DNA of 11,302 nucleotides from Ochromonadaceae sp. CCMP2298 (lineage: Eukaryota; Sar; Synurophyceae; Ochromonadales; Ochromonadaceae). The notes beneath the pieces were generated by a model. It was not told the origin of the DNA. It did not search any database and worked only from the letters and a program-made list of their open reading frames with translations. This document shows positions 1-8,200 of the stretch, piece by piece (position 1 is the first letter of the stretch; each line of letters begins with the position of its first letter). Both the position numbers and the translations under genes were made by a program. The stretch spans positions 1-11,302 of the forward strand of contig MU634587.1 of the NCBI GenBank assembly GCA_026770595.1, written 5' to 3'.

Positions 1-159
1 TTTTGGAGTTCCGGAGTTTTGCTTTCGACGGCAGTTTTTGCCTTTGTGTTCTAGAAATCCCTCGTTTGTGGATCGCTCGTTCTGGTGGCAATCCTGGAAT
101 CGTTGAATCCACCAAGCCAGTCACTGTTATCTCCCTTCTTCGCAGAAGCCTGAAGAGCC
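1..159 (+). other. 5' flank / leader of the TPR-Aha1 gene
   Basis: Leader and probable core promoter of the co-chaperone gene, truncated by the window edge. It is T-rich at the left end, with a short imperfect repeat (ggagttccggagttttg). I see no TATA box. The ATG at 160 is the first that opens the long frame. Confidence 0.4.
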
Positions 160-1503
160 ATGTCGATGTTCTCTGGTGACAGTCTACCGGGCGGGTACAA
201 CAACGACGTGCTGAACGCGCAGCCCAGCACTGCCGAGAGCAGGGAGAAGCTCGTAGAGGAGCTCAAGGAGCGGGCCAAGGGAAGCATCGGCAGCCGCAAC
301 TACCCCGGCGCCGTCGAGCTGTACACTAAGGCTATCGAGGTGGTTGTCGACAACGATGCCGCGAAGGCTATACTTCACGCCAACCGCAGCATGTGCCACA
401 TGAACATGAACAACGCGGAACTGGCACTGGCGGATGCAAACGCGGCAGAGGCGCTGGATCCCAGCTACGTGAAAACTTACTATCGCAAGGCAGCCGCCTG
501 CAAGGCGCTGAAGGATTTCGACGGCGCGAAGGATGCGCTGCTGAAGGGCATCTCTCTGAAGCCCGACGACAAGGAGTGGATGGTCCAGCTGGCCAAGCTC
601 GGCAAGGAGCAAGCTTCCTCTGCCCCCAGTAGTGTGAAGCCTGCACGCACCACCATTTCTACGAGCAGTGGGAGCAGTAGCAGTGGTAGCAGCAGTAGCG
701 GCAACGGGGCCTCAAAGCCCGCCGCAAAGCCCGCCGCAAAGCCGCCCGCAGTGGCTAGCGCACCGAAGCCCCCTGCCAAGAAGGAGGAGGAGGAGGAGGT
801 GGACGACGAGGATGAGATGGCGCAGCTCAACCTGCGTGGGTACAAGAAGACCGCTGACGGCCGCACCACGACCTTCTTCAACAACGAGCTGGACGAGGCT
901 GCCAAGAAGCTGATCGGAGATATCGCCCCGAAGAAGATGGACGCCCAGACACCGCAGGCCACAGTAGACCCCACAGCCGGCTCTGCCTGGAACAGCGCAG
1001 GCACCTACGAGGAGCGCATCCTCACCCCCTGGGCGATGGAGCGGCTCAAGAGCGGCCTGGGCTCGCTAGCTATGCATGTGGACGCCGCACAGGTGCCCAA
1101 CAGCGCCAGCTATGCGAACGCCTCGGCGCCCCTGAAGGGCCTAGATGTCAGTGTTTCGGAGGTGGAGGGCCTCACGGGGGACGCGCAGGTGTCCGTTACG
1201 CGCGGCAAGAGGAAGCACCTGTGCGACTTCTCTATGACTTTGAAGTGGTCGCTGTCCGTCCAGCACGCGAGCACGGAAGTGGTGACGGGCAAGATCTCTC
1301 TGCTGGACGTGAGCGCAGACGGGGACTACGAGCTGCAAGACGTGGAGGTGGAGCAGTTTAATGGCACCAAGGGCACCTTCTCCTCGCTGCCCAAGTTTGC
1401 GCAGCAGGTGGTCACCGCCTTCGTCAAGAGCAGCTCGGCAGGCCTGCAGCCCCTGGTGGCAGCAGAGCTCAAACAGTTTTGCGCAGACCTCAAGAGCAAG
1501 TAG
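160..1503 (+). CDS. TPR-Aha1_N fusion co-chaperone (HSP90/HSP70 partner)
   Basis: Single uninterrupted frame of 447 codons from ATG (GCC precedes it) to TAG. Residues about 28-145 form three tetratricopeptide repeats, with matches such as NYPGAVELYTKAIE and SYVKTYYRKAAACKALKDF. Residues about 160-208 are a Ser/Gly then Ala/Lys/Pro linker, followed by an acidic tract (EEEEEVDDEDE). Residues 225-260 hold a compact motif (RGYKK, DGRTTTFFNNEL, IGDIAPKK) that looks conserved but that I cannot name. Residues about 276-447 resemble the N-terminal domain of Aha1, the HSP90 ATPase activator (SAWNSAGTYEE, then W-A-x-E-R-L, then a beta-rich stretch). By family knowledge, such fusions act in the cytosol, with the TPR gripping the EEVD tail of HSP90/HSP70. 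Four of five carboxylate-clamp positions look intact (K36, N75, K105, R109); the fifth, normally Asn, is K40. No C-terminal Aha1 domain follows. The domain assignment is firm; client and exact role are inferred. Confidence 0.93.
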   Translation: MSMFSGDSLPGGYNNDVLNAQPSTAESREKLVEELKERAKGSIGSRNYPGAVELYTKAIEVVVDNDAAKAILHANRSMCHMNMNNAELALADANAAEALDPSYVKTYYRKAAACKALKDFDGAKDALLKGISLKPDDKEWMVQLAKLGKEQASSAPSSVKPARTTISTSSGSSSSGSSSSGNGASKPAAKPAAKPPAVASAPKPPAKKEEEEEVDDEDEMAQLNLRGYKKTADGRTTTFFNNELDEAAKKLIGDIAPKKMDAQTPQATVDPTAGSAWNSAGTYEERILTPWAMERLKSGLGSLAMHVDAAQVPNSASYANASAPLKGLDVSVSEVEGLTGDAQVSVTRGKRKHLCDFSMTLKWSLSVQHASTEVVTGKISLLDVSADGDYELQDVEVEQFNGTKGTFSSLPKFAQQVVTAFVKSSSAGLQPLVAAELKQFCADLKSK

Positions 1504-1810
1504 ACCATCCAGTAGCGACAGCCGATTCCACGTAGCAATAGCAAAAAATTTGGGTAAAAAAATAAGTTTCAAAACCGTCTGTTTTTGTTTGACATCTGTG
1601 AACATACGTGAACACCGCGATGCCCCGCCAAGCACCCCTTTTCGGTACGTTTGCACACCTTTCTAGTTGAAAACTAAAAATGGGAAATCCAACACGGGAA
1701 AGGCTTGCATAGGTCGAGCTGTCAGCAGCTCTAGTTTTGAAGAGGTCTTGGCTAGTCACTAATGTAGAGTGGCTCTGAACAAGTGGTTTAACGAGTGTTT
1801 TGCGAGTGGT
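1504..1810. other. Convergent 3' spacer between the TPR-Aha1 gene and the plastid-protein gene
   Basis: Both flanking genes end into this 307-nt stretch, so it should hold both 3' UTRs and poly(A) sites. It is more AT-rich than the coding DNA, with A runs near 1543-1563 (including aaaaaaataag) that could help 3' processing of the upper-strand gene. I see no RNA gene or credible ORF. A 14-bp direct repeat (agtggtttaacgag) starts here at 1782. Confidence 0.6.
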
Positions 1811-1818
1811 TTAACGAG
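1782..1818. repeat. 14-bp direct repeat spanning the stop of the plastid-protein gene
   Basis: The word agtggtttaacgag occurs at 1782-1795 and 1805-1818, a 23-bp period. The right copy contains the TAA stop codon of the lower-strand gene (1813-1811), and the left copy lies just beyond it in the 3' UTR. It looks like a small slippage duplication at the end of the gene. Confidence 0.8.
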
Positions 1819-2744
1819 AAGTCACCGAGTCGTCGTCGCTCTGAGCGGGGGTGCGGTTTTTGGCCATCTCCACGAACCTCTCGTGGGCCTCGTCCATCTC
1901 CTGGGCGATGTCCTCCAGCTGTGTGTGCAGTGTGCAGTGTGCAGTGAATGGAGATACGAGGGGGGAGAAAAGGGGGGAGAAAAGGGGGGGTGGTAAGAGC
2001 GCTGGCAGACACGGACTCTATTCAGATGCATTGATATCCACAGATTCAGCCTTACAGATTGAGCGATCGCGCAGTTCGGGTCGAGCTTCCTCAGCTCCAG
2101 TGCTGCCTTGCGCTTCACGCCCGAGGGCTTGCTGTACGTCATGGTGCGCAGCTCAGAGGCAATCTCCGGCGAGGGGCGGTCCTCGGCGCGGCCCGCTGCC
2201 AGGAAGCCCTCAAGGTGCTCTGCGAAGTTGGGGTCCTGCTGGCTCTTGGCCAGTTCCGCCTGCACGCGCAGCTGGTGGGGAAGCTCGGGGTCGGGGCGGT
2301 TCCAGGCGTCGTATGTCATCGCTGCCTTGACAAACCTCTCGTGCGTCTCCTTCATCTCGTCCGCTATTTCCTCCAGCTCGGCCGCCAGCTCTGCGTTCAG
2401 GGGCTTCAGCTGCTTCGCGGCCGTCCTCTTCACAACCTGGATCTCCTGAAACCTCTGGCGAAGCTTGGAACCAATATCAGAAGCGGGGCGCTCCTGAGAC
2501 CCAACCTTGAGGAAATCGCCGAGGTGCGCCTGCAGACAGTAGCAGGGAAGAGGAAGAAACCAGTTAGACAGTAGCTAGCTGTGACAGCGAGTGAGTGAAT
2601 TCCACTTGCCTCGAAGTTCGGGTCTGTTTCTTGGAACAGCCGAGAGGAGGCACGCGAGACAAACCGGCTGCCCGCGACGAAGGCAGTGATCTGATGCGCC
2701 GCGGCCAGCAGGCAGCAGAGAGCGAGAAGGGTGGACGGATACAT
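1811..2744 (-). CDS. Plastid-targeted two-repeat protein of unknown function (3 exons)
   Basis: Spliced model: 2744-2610, 2529-2056, 1918-1811; 717 nt, 238 residues, stop TAA. The N-terminus (MYPSTLLALCCLLAAAHQITA) is a signal peptide. Predicted cleavage leaves Phe22, followed by a Ser/Arg-rich stretch to about residue 37: the bipartite plastid-targeting form of algae with secondary red plastids. The mature part holds two copies of a roughly 105-residue helical unit. DPNFEAHLGDFL (41-52) pairs with DPNFAEHLEGFL (144-155); RPASDIGSKLR with RPSPEIASELR; LEEIADEM...HERFV (97-112) with LEDIAQEM...HERFV (204-219). The C-terminus is Asp-rich (SDDDS). Intron 1 (2609-2530, 80 nt) has a GC donor; intron 2 (2055-1919, 137 nt) is GT-AG. 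An in-frame upstream ATG at 2843 would add 33 residues and bury the signal peptide, so I prefer 2744. I do not recognise the family; location is well supported, function unknown. Confidence 0.86.
1919..2055 (-). repeat. Intron 2 of the plastid-protein gene, with two tandem repeats
   Basis: The donor is CAATCT|GTAAGG and the acceptor CACACAG|CTGGAG. Next to the acceptor the upper strand reads tgtgcag three times in tandem (about 1924-1944). Further in is a purine-rich tandem on the upper strand (ggggggagaaaag, about two and a half copies, about 1961-1992), which gives a long pyrimidine tract in the transcript. Translation through it is nonsense, supporting removal. Confidence 0.8.
2530..2609 (-). 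other. GC-AG intron in the plastid-protein gene
   Basis: The junction reads TTCGAG|GCAAGT ... CTGCAG|GCGCAC. No GT donor is available there that keeps the frame; the GC donor with its strong AG|GCAAGT context joins F-E to A-H-L, matching the DPNFAEHL sequence of the second internal repeat. The four bases AGGC are repeated at both splice junctions. Confidence 0.8.
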
Positions 2745-3087
2745 ACTCACACTCAATTGAACTGAAGGACAAGAAAATGTGCTGCGGAATAGAAAGAGAA
2801 TGTGGAGAGAGGAGGGCAAGGCCACCCAACAAAGGTGCATCAAAACGTAACTTGTTCTGAGCCGGAGGATCTGGTGAGTTAAAATATCAGTATAATACTC
2901 TATAATTGGGTTTTATAACATGTATAATACTTTACATGTCCAAGGTAGAATATCTCGCCTAATCGCGCAAAAAGGGCGAAACAGCTCCTCAAAAAAAGCT
3001 AGGAGGGGCATGGTCAAACCATCTCTGAGAGCTGGCTGGGCGGCTCCTCCATGTCACACCACGACATAATTCAGCCGTGGTCAAGAT
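2745..3087. promoter_or_regulatory. Divergent AT-rich promoter spacer
   Basis: This 343-nt spacer separates the starts of two divergent genes and must hold both promoters. The block at about 2880-2940 is strikingly AT-rich against GC-rich neighbours. It contains gtataatact twice (2890-2899 and 2922-2931) and acatgt twice (2918-2923 and 2934-2939). The tataa-like words could serve as TATA elements, but I cannot assign one to either gene. A short upstream ORF on the upper strand (3010-3069) and another ATG at 3051 precede the start at 3088. The left arm of the 29-bp inverted repeat lies at 3027-3055. Confidence 0.6.
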
Positions 3088-3140
3088 ATGATGGAGAAGA
3101 CGGAAGCTAGAGACATGGAGGAGCCGCCCAGCCAGCTCTC
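3027..3140. repeat. Perfect 29-bp inverted repeat around a start codon
   Basis: Bases 3027-3055 (starting gagagctggctgggc) are the exact reverse complement of 3112-3140 (ending gcccagccagctctc). A 56-nt loop (3056-3111) contains the tandem ATGs at 3088 and 3091. The arms are GC-rich, so the RNA could form a stable stem if transcription starts upstream of 3027. The right arm is coding and belongs to the tandem repeat described separately. Confidence 0.95.
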
Positions 3141-4949
3141 GCCGACGCTCGACGTAGTCGGAGGCGGCGGCAATTTCAAGTTCGTCTACCGGGTGGAGGA
3201 GCCGCCCAGCCAGCTCTCGCCGACGCTCGACGTAGTAGTCGGAGCCGGAGGCAATTTCAAGTTCTTCTACCGCGTCGGGAGTAGAGTTTTTACGGTGGAC
3301 CATTACACACAGTCGCTGCTGGACGAACTGTATTCCACCCTCAGCACTCTCAACAAGGTGCCCAAACAGTCACTGTCGGTTGCACTGACCAATGGAGGAG
3401 CCTTTCTGCACCACCTGCTAGAGGCGAAAGATAATGAGACTGCCAATCTGAAGTGCATCCTGGCCAACACATCTTTGAAGAAAGAATACATCCGCCTGAT
3501 CCTCGATTCGGAGAAACCAAGCGCGCAGAAGAGCTTCGCGAACCACTTTGCGCTGATGACGGACTTGGCGTTCACGTCGCTGCGTATGCTAAAGGCTGGC
3601 ACGCACAAGCTCAACATCTTCCGCGTGGTGCACTGCTTAGATGAGACCCGCAATGAGCGTCCGTACTTCTTCGCCATCTTCACGGTGCTGCTGCAGAGCT
3701 TCCTCTTCCTGTACATCAGCATCTATGCGCTGAGGCACCCGCCCAGGATGGATGATGTCACTATCAACCTTGCGTTTGCCGTTCTAGTCGCCATCTACGA
3801 AGTCCTTATCGCATCCTCCTACATAATGGACTCCTTGAACCTCTCCAGAACAGCCTTTTGGGACAACAAGATTACCGTGATGCGAGTGGCTGATTACGTG
3901 GCTAATATCTTCATCCCTCTTGCGCTGGTGCCTATCAGTCTGCTGGCCATCCTGCACGCCGCCTCGTCCACCCTCTCGGCCGCCCTGATCACCACGTCGA
4001 TTCTATTCATCCCGGTGATCGACTCCCAGGTGATACATACATACATATATACCTAATTACACATATATGCATACATATATATAGCTAATTATACATACAT
4101 ATACCTAATTATATATACAATTTACACACACACCAGGTGCTGCTTCTGATCAACTTTAGAGACGAGGGGGTGGTGAAGAAGTATGTTACGCGTCGAGCGC
4201 TGGGCCAGCTTGTTGAGTACTACTGCAAGGGCAACGACTGCAAGGCGCTCGGCAACTTGGACGCCAGGGGCAGCGGCTTCACCCACGTCCCGCACATGGA
4301 TGATTTGGTCATCGCGGGAGCGGCTATGCAGAGGTGCTGCGTGTTTGAGGCATGGAGCCACGCCACCCACGCCAGCCCCTCCATCCTGGGCAGGGATGAG
4401 TTCCGGGAGATCTACTTCTCGCAGACGCGGATGATCACGCCTCGGTCGTTGTTCGGAAAGGCCGAGTTCAAGGTATGCACTATACAATATAAACCATGTA
4501 ATACACACAATAAAACATACAATAAACCATATAATACCTAAAAGGTGGAGACCAACGAGCCATTCGCGGTGGTGTACCTGAAACTGTGTCGGTACGAGGC
4601 TGCTTGCTGCCAGGGGTCAGAGCAGGCGCTCGAGTTCTACGGAGAGCGCTTCCAGAACCACTACCCCACACAGACCATCCAGGGCTGCATCGTGATCACG
4701 AATCTGAAGATGGACAGCGGTTGCATCGAGACGCTGCGCTTGTGCCGTGCATCTGATGGGGTAGAGTTTTTACACGTTATGGACTTCTACACGCTATTCG
4801 AGCTGGGCGAGGTCTCCCGCCGCATCCTGCAGGGGCACACAGAGATGGGTAAGGCCGTGGGGGTGAGAGAGAGAAGCTGGTCGCTGCTGCGGCCGATGCA
4901 GATGCCGAGTTACCAGGCCACAGAGGACTGCGAGTGTGCGCCGCTGTGA
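3088..4949 (+). CDS. Multi-pass membrane protein of unknown family (3 exons)
   Basis: Spliced model: 3088-4029, 4137-4472, 4545-4949; 1683 nt, 560 residues, stop TGA. Both introns are phase 0. Residues 11-63 are two copies of a 26-27-residue unit (EEPPSQLSPTLDVV...NFKF). Residues about 64-190 are soluble and mostly helical. About four hydrophobic segments follow: 193-215 (YFFAIFTVLLQSFLFLYIS), 226-247, 268-290 and 294-320; the last is interrupted by intron 1. The remaining 240 residues are soluble, Cys-containing, and end in DCECAPL. There is no signal peptide. Open frame across both joins, clean splice sites and codon composition support a real gene. It may be a channel-like or receptor-like protein, but I see no selectivity-filter or other diagnostic motif and claim no function. 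The start could also be ATG 3091 or 3115 in the same frame. Confidence 0.82.
3116..3274 (+). repeat. 78/81-bp coding tandem duplication
   Basis: Copy A (3116-3193) and copy B (3194-about 3274) are nearly identical. They share an uninterrupted block starting tggaggagccgcccagccag and differ by a 3-bp insertion (agt) plus a few substitutions. They encode EEPPSQLSPTLDVV followed by a Gly-rich turn and NFKF(V/F)YRV, twice. With the inverted arm at 3027-3055, the core word occurs three times within 190 bp. Confidence 0.93.
4030..4136 (+). repeat. AT-rich intron 1 of the membrane-protein gene, with internal repeats
   Basis: The intron reads CCCAG|GTGATA ... CACCAG|GTGCTG, 107 nt. Almost all of it is variants of catacatatata and tacctaatta arranged in diverged tandem copies. 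The seven bases CCAGGTG occur at both splice junctions, so the intron is flanked by a direct repeat. The in-frame continuation stops quickly at 4056, and removal restores the fourth membrane segment. Confidence 0.85.
4473..4544 (+). other. AT-rich intron 2 of the membrane-protein gene
   Basis: The intron is AAG|GTATGC ... AAAAG|GTGGAG, 72 nt, phase 0. It is made of repeated words such as aataaa and aaccatataata. The bases AAGGT recur at both junctions. Its composition resembles intron 1 of the same gene and differs from the GC-rich introns of the neighbouring helicase gene. Confidence 0.85.
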
Positions 4950-5277
4950 AACATACACCGCTCGGGAGACATCAGGCAGGAGTCCCGATACATCAGGATG
5001 ACGATGCAGCCTGCATATGACGATGAAATTAGAAATCAGAATAAGGCATCCCGCTGTGTTTGTAATTGCGTAAGGCTGGACGCGCAGCCCTCGTAAGCTA
5101 TAATCCACACATGTACAGTATCAGTATGTCGCAATTCAGGGTGTCAACCCCCCCTCCGCACAATCTCCATTTGAGGCATCTGCAGCGACCACGACAGCCT
5201 TCCCCTCCTCCTCACTACTGCCCGTCCTTCTTCGACTCCTGACTCCTGAATCCTAAATCCTGACTCCTGGTCACGGG
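4950..5277. other. Convergent 3' spacer between the membrane-protein and helicase genes
   Basis: This holds the 3' UTRs of two converging genes. At about 5233-5270 the upper strand has an imperfect tandem of the 7-mer gactcct (gactcctgactcctgaatcc, then tgactcctgg), which would lie in the helicase 3' UTR or an extended C-terminal exon. A C run lies near 5149-5156. I see no RNA gene or supported ORF. Confidence 0.6.
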
Positions 5278-8200
5278 TCACTCTCCTTGCACGAAGTCGG
5301 GAACGCTCTCCGTCCAGCTCACGCTCACCGCCATCTTCGTCGCGCGCCTGCCAGTGTCCCCACCGTCCCGGAAGACCGCCCGCTGCATGGAGTTGCGCCG
5401 CTGCCCCGCAGACCCGCCCCGGCCCCCGCTGCCCCCGCTGCCCCCGCTGGCCCCCCTGCTCCCACCGACCTTACCTGCAGTGGGGCGCCCTCCCAGGTTG
5501 CCCCCAGGCCAGGCCGCGCGGTACAGGGACCCAGCTGCCCCCCCTGCCGCCCCTGCCCCTGCCCCTGCCCCTACCCCTACCCCTACCCCAGCCGCCTTTG
5601 CGGGTGACGCGCAGCTGGTGGCACAGAAGCCGCCCCGCAGCGCCTCCTCTACCTCCACGCTGCTCTCGTTCTCCAGCAACTCCAGCAGCAAGCTCAGCAG
5701 CAGCACGGCGCCGCGCTTTGAGAGGCAGTTGTTATAGTGCGTGCACCTGTTGTGTGTGTGTTGTTAGAGGTAGGTGTGGACACGCACACTAAGCACCGCG
5801 TCCCCTCACCTGGGGTCGAGCACGCAGGAAGGGCAGCCGGCCTTGCAGCCGCACTGCTCGATCAGGCGGCGCGCCTCCCGCAACACTTTGTGCCTGTGCT
5901 GGAAGAGAGCGTTGGAAGCGCCCAGGCCGCCGCACCGCTGGTCGAAGACCTGAGTAGAGGGAGGGACAGGGGACAGGGGGCAGGGGTGGGTGGTAAGAAA
6001 CAGTACAGTCAGCAGGGGAAGAGAAGAAAGCCAATCGTCAGCTAAAGAATCGCTCACGCAGTATGCCTGCCACTCCATCCGCCGCTATCCCCACCACTAT
6101 CCCCATCCCCACTATCCCCATCACTATCCCAACTATCTCCACTATCACCACTATCCCCACTATCCCCAGCACAGCAAACCGCCTGTCCCTCACCATCATG
6201 CGGAAGGGGTGCTCCAGGGCAGACTGGCTCAGCACGTGCTCGGTGCCCAGGTCCGCCGCATCGCACTGCGCGAACAGGGGGCTCATCGCCACCAAGGCGT
6301 GGTTGGCCGCATGCATGGCTGCGATGGGACACAGTTGCTGCTGCTCCAGCCTCCGCTTGATTCTGAGCGGCAGGTCGATCCAGAAGGCCAGCGTCTCGTA
6401 CTCCAGTGGAGGCAAAGAGCACTGCACCTGCGAGGGGACCAGAGGCAGAGACACAGATGTTTGGATATAAAGAGATGCAGATGTACAGAGATCCGAATTT
6501 GAAGACAAGGTCAGGAAAAAGTGCAACCCTTTGTTACCAAACGACCCTTCGCTACCCACTCCCTAGTCCCCACTCACCTTTTCGAACTCCTCTCCCGTGC
6601 TAATCCACTTCTTCACGAAGCCGTACACCTCGCTCACCACCTGCACCACCCCGCTGTGGAAGCAGCCCTCGCCCTCTAGCTGCTTCAGCACATGCACTGT
6701 GGTGGCGTTGCGCGCAGAGGTGTAGTACTTAACCCGCACGGGTCTGAGGTGCGCTGTGCAGGCGGCTAGGTGCAGGCGCGTTACGAGGTACTGCTTCGCG
6801 CGGTGCAGGAAGATCGCCCCCTCGTGCAATTCGTAGAAGGCCCTGCTGTAGCCCAGGCTGTCGATCTCCTCCCCCTCCACGACTACGGATATAGTGACGG
6901 GATCGATCTGGCGCAGGCTGACGTCCAGAGCCATACTGCGGGGGGTGACTGTCTTCTCAGAGGGACGCATACGCCAGTGCGTTGGGAGCACGTCACCAGG
7001 GGTGGTGGTGGCGGCCTGCTTGGATCTAGCGCAGCCCACCTGCTGTGCGGGCTCCACCTGTCCGTTGTGCGCCAGGTACTGCAGCACCGCGCAGTACTCC
7101 TCTCGCCCCCAGATGTCCGCGTCCGCAACCAGCCCTCCTGACCCCGACTCTAACCCCAACCCCAACCCCCACCCAGCCTGCGCCCCTGACACCGCCCCCA
7201 CCGCCCCTTGGTCTGCCTCGGCTGCACCCCCAGCCCCTGCGGCTTCTGTGGCTCCTGTGGCCCCTGTGGCGGGTCTGGCGGGGGGCAGGCGCAGCGAGCA
7301 GTTCAGCGGGGCCTCCATGGCGGCGCACCTAAGGTGGGCCAGCAGCACGTGTGTGTTGCGCACGTCTAGTACAGCGGGCTCCACGGGGCTGCGGAAGAGC
7401 TCTGAGGCGTTTTTAGCGAAGTGCTGGTCAATGGGGCACTCGAAGCAGACCACGATGGAGACCTAGGTGTGTGTAAGGGGGGAGGGTGTATATGTAAGTG
7501 TGTGCATGTGTATGGGAGTGTGTATTTGTGTGCAAGTGCATGTGAGTGATTGCTCACCGATGGCCGACCGCTGCGCCCCGCTCTGCCTGCCTGCTGCCAC
7601 AGAGAGGCGAAGCTGCCTGGGAAGCCCATGTGCAGGGTGGCGTCCAGAGCCCCCACATCTGCAGCCGGAACAACAGCAGCACAACAGAAGGACAGCAGCA
7701 TAGTAGCATAGTAGCACAGCAGCACAAGAGATAGAAGAACGAGGAGTCAAAGGGTTAACAAAGGGGGATGAACATGGAACAAAGGTAAACAAAGGGGCGG
7801 GGGGTTGCTCACCTATGCCCAGCTCCAGTGCGCAGGTGGTGGTTACGCCCAGCAGCCTGCCGCTGAACAGGTCCTGCTCGATGCTGCGCCGCTCCGCCTT
7901 GGTGTAGCCCCCCCGGTAGGAGGCCACGGCAGGCATCAGGTGCTTAGCGGAGGTCTCTAGTTCCTTCAGAGAGTAGCCCAGCACCAGCTCCACCAGCTTG
8001 CGGGACTTGCAGAAGGCCAGTGTGCGCAGCTGCATGCGCACGAGGGCCGTGAAGAGTCTAGCGGTCTCGCAGATGCTGCTCAAGCGATGCACCTCCGCGC
8101 CCCGTCCGTCCAGGCCCGCCGTCTTACTGATGTGCAGGGGCGGTAAACCGTTGACGTCCCCTCCCTCTTCCCCTCCCTCCGCCCCTGCCTCTGCCGCGCG

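Noticed and set aside
184-612. Lower-strand frame of 142 codons inside the TPR region
   Set aside because: It is antisense to conserved TPR repeats and shows no recognisable features.
1822-2055. Continuous reading of the plastid protein through intron 2
   Set aside because: The read-through peptide is a repeat-derived Pro/Ser/His string. Splicing restores LEDIAQEM...HERFV, matching the first internal repeat at equal length.
2989-3303. Lower-strand frame with repeated VERRRELAGRLLH
   Set aside because: It is the mirror of the tandem and inverted repeats; it has no splice or start support and overlaps the supported upper-strand gene.
6085-6170. CRISPR-like regular repeats
   Set aside because: The units are about 9 bp, degenerate and contiguous with no spacers, and lie in a eukaryotic intron; this is a minisatellite.
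7141-7174. Interstitial telomere from a chromosome fusion
   Set aside because: The GGGGTT-like tract is short, in frame, and embedded in a low-complexity loop of a conserved gene; similar G-rich hexamers occur in exon 9.
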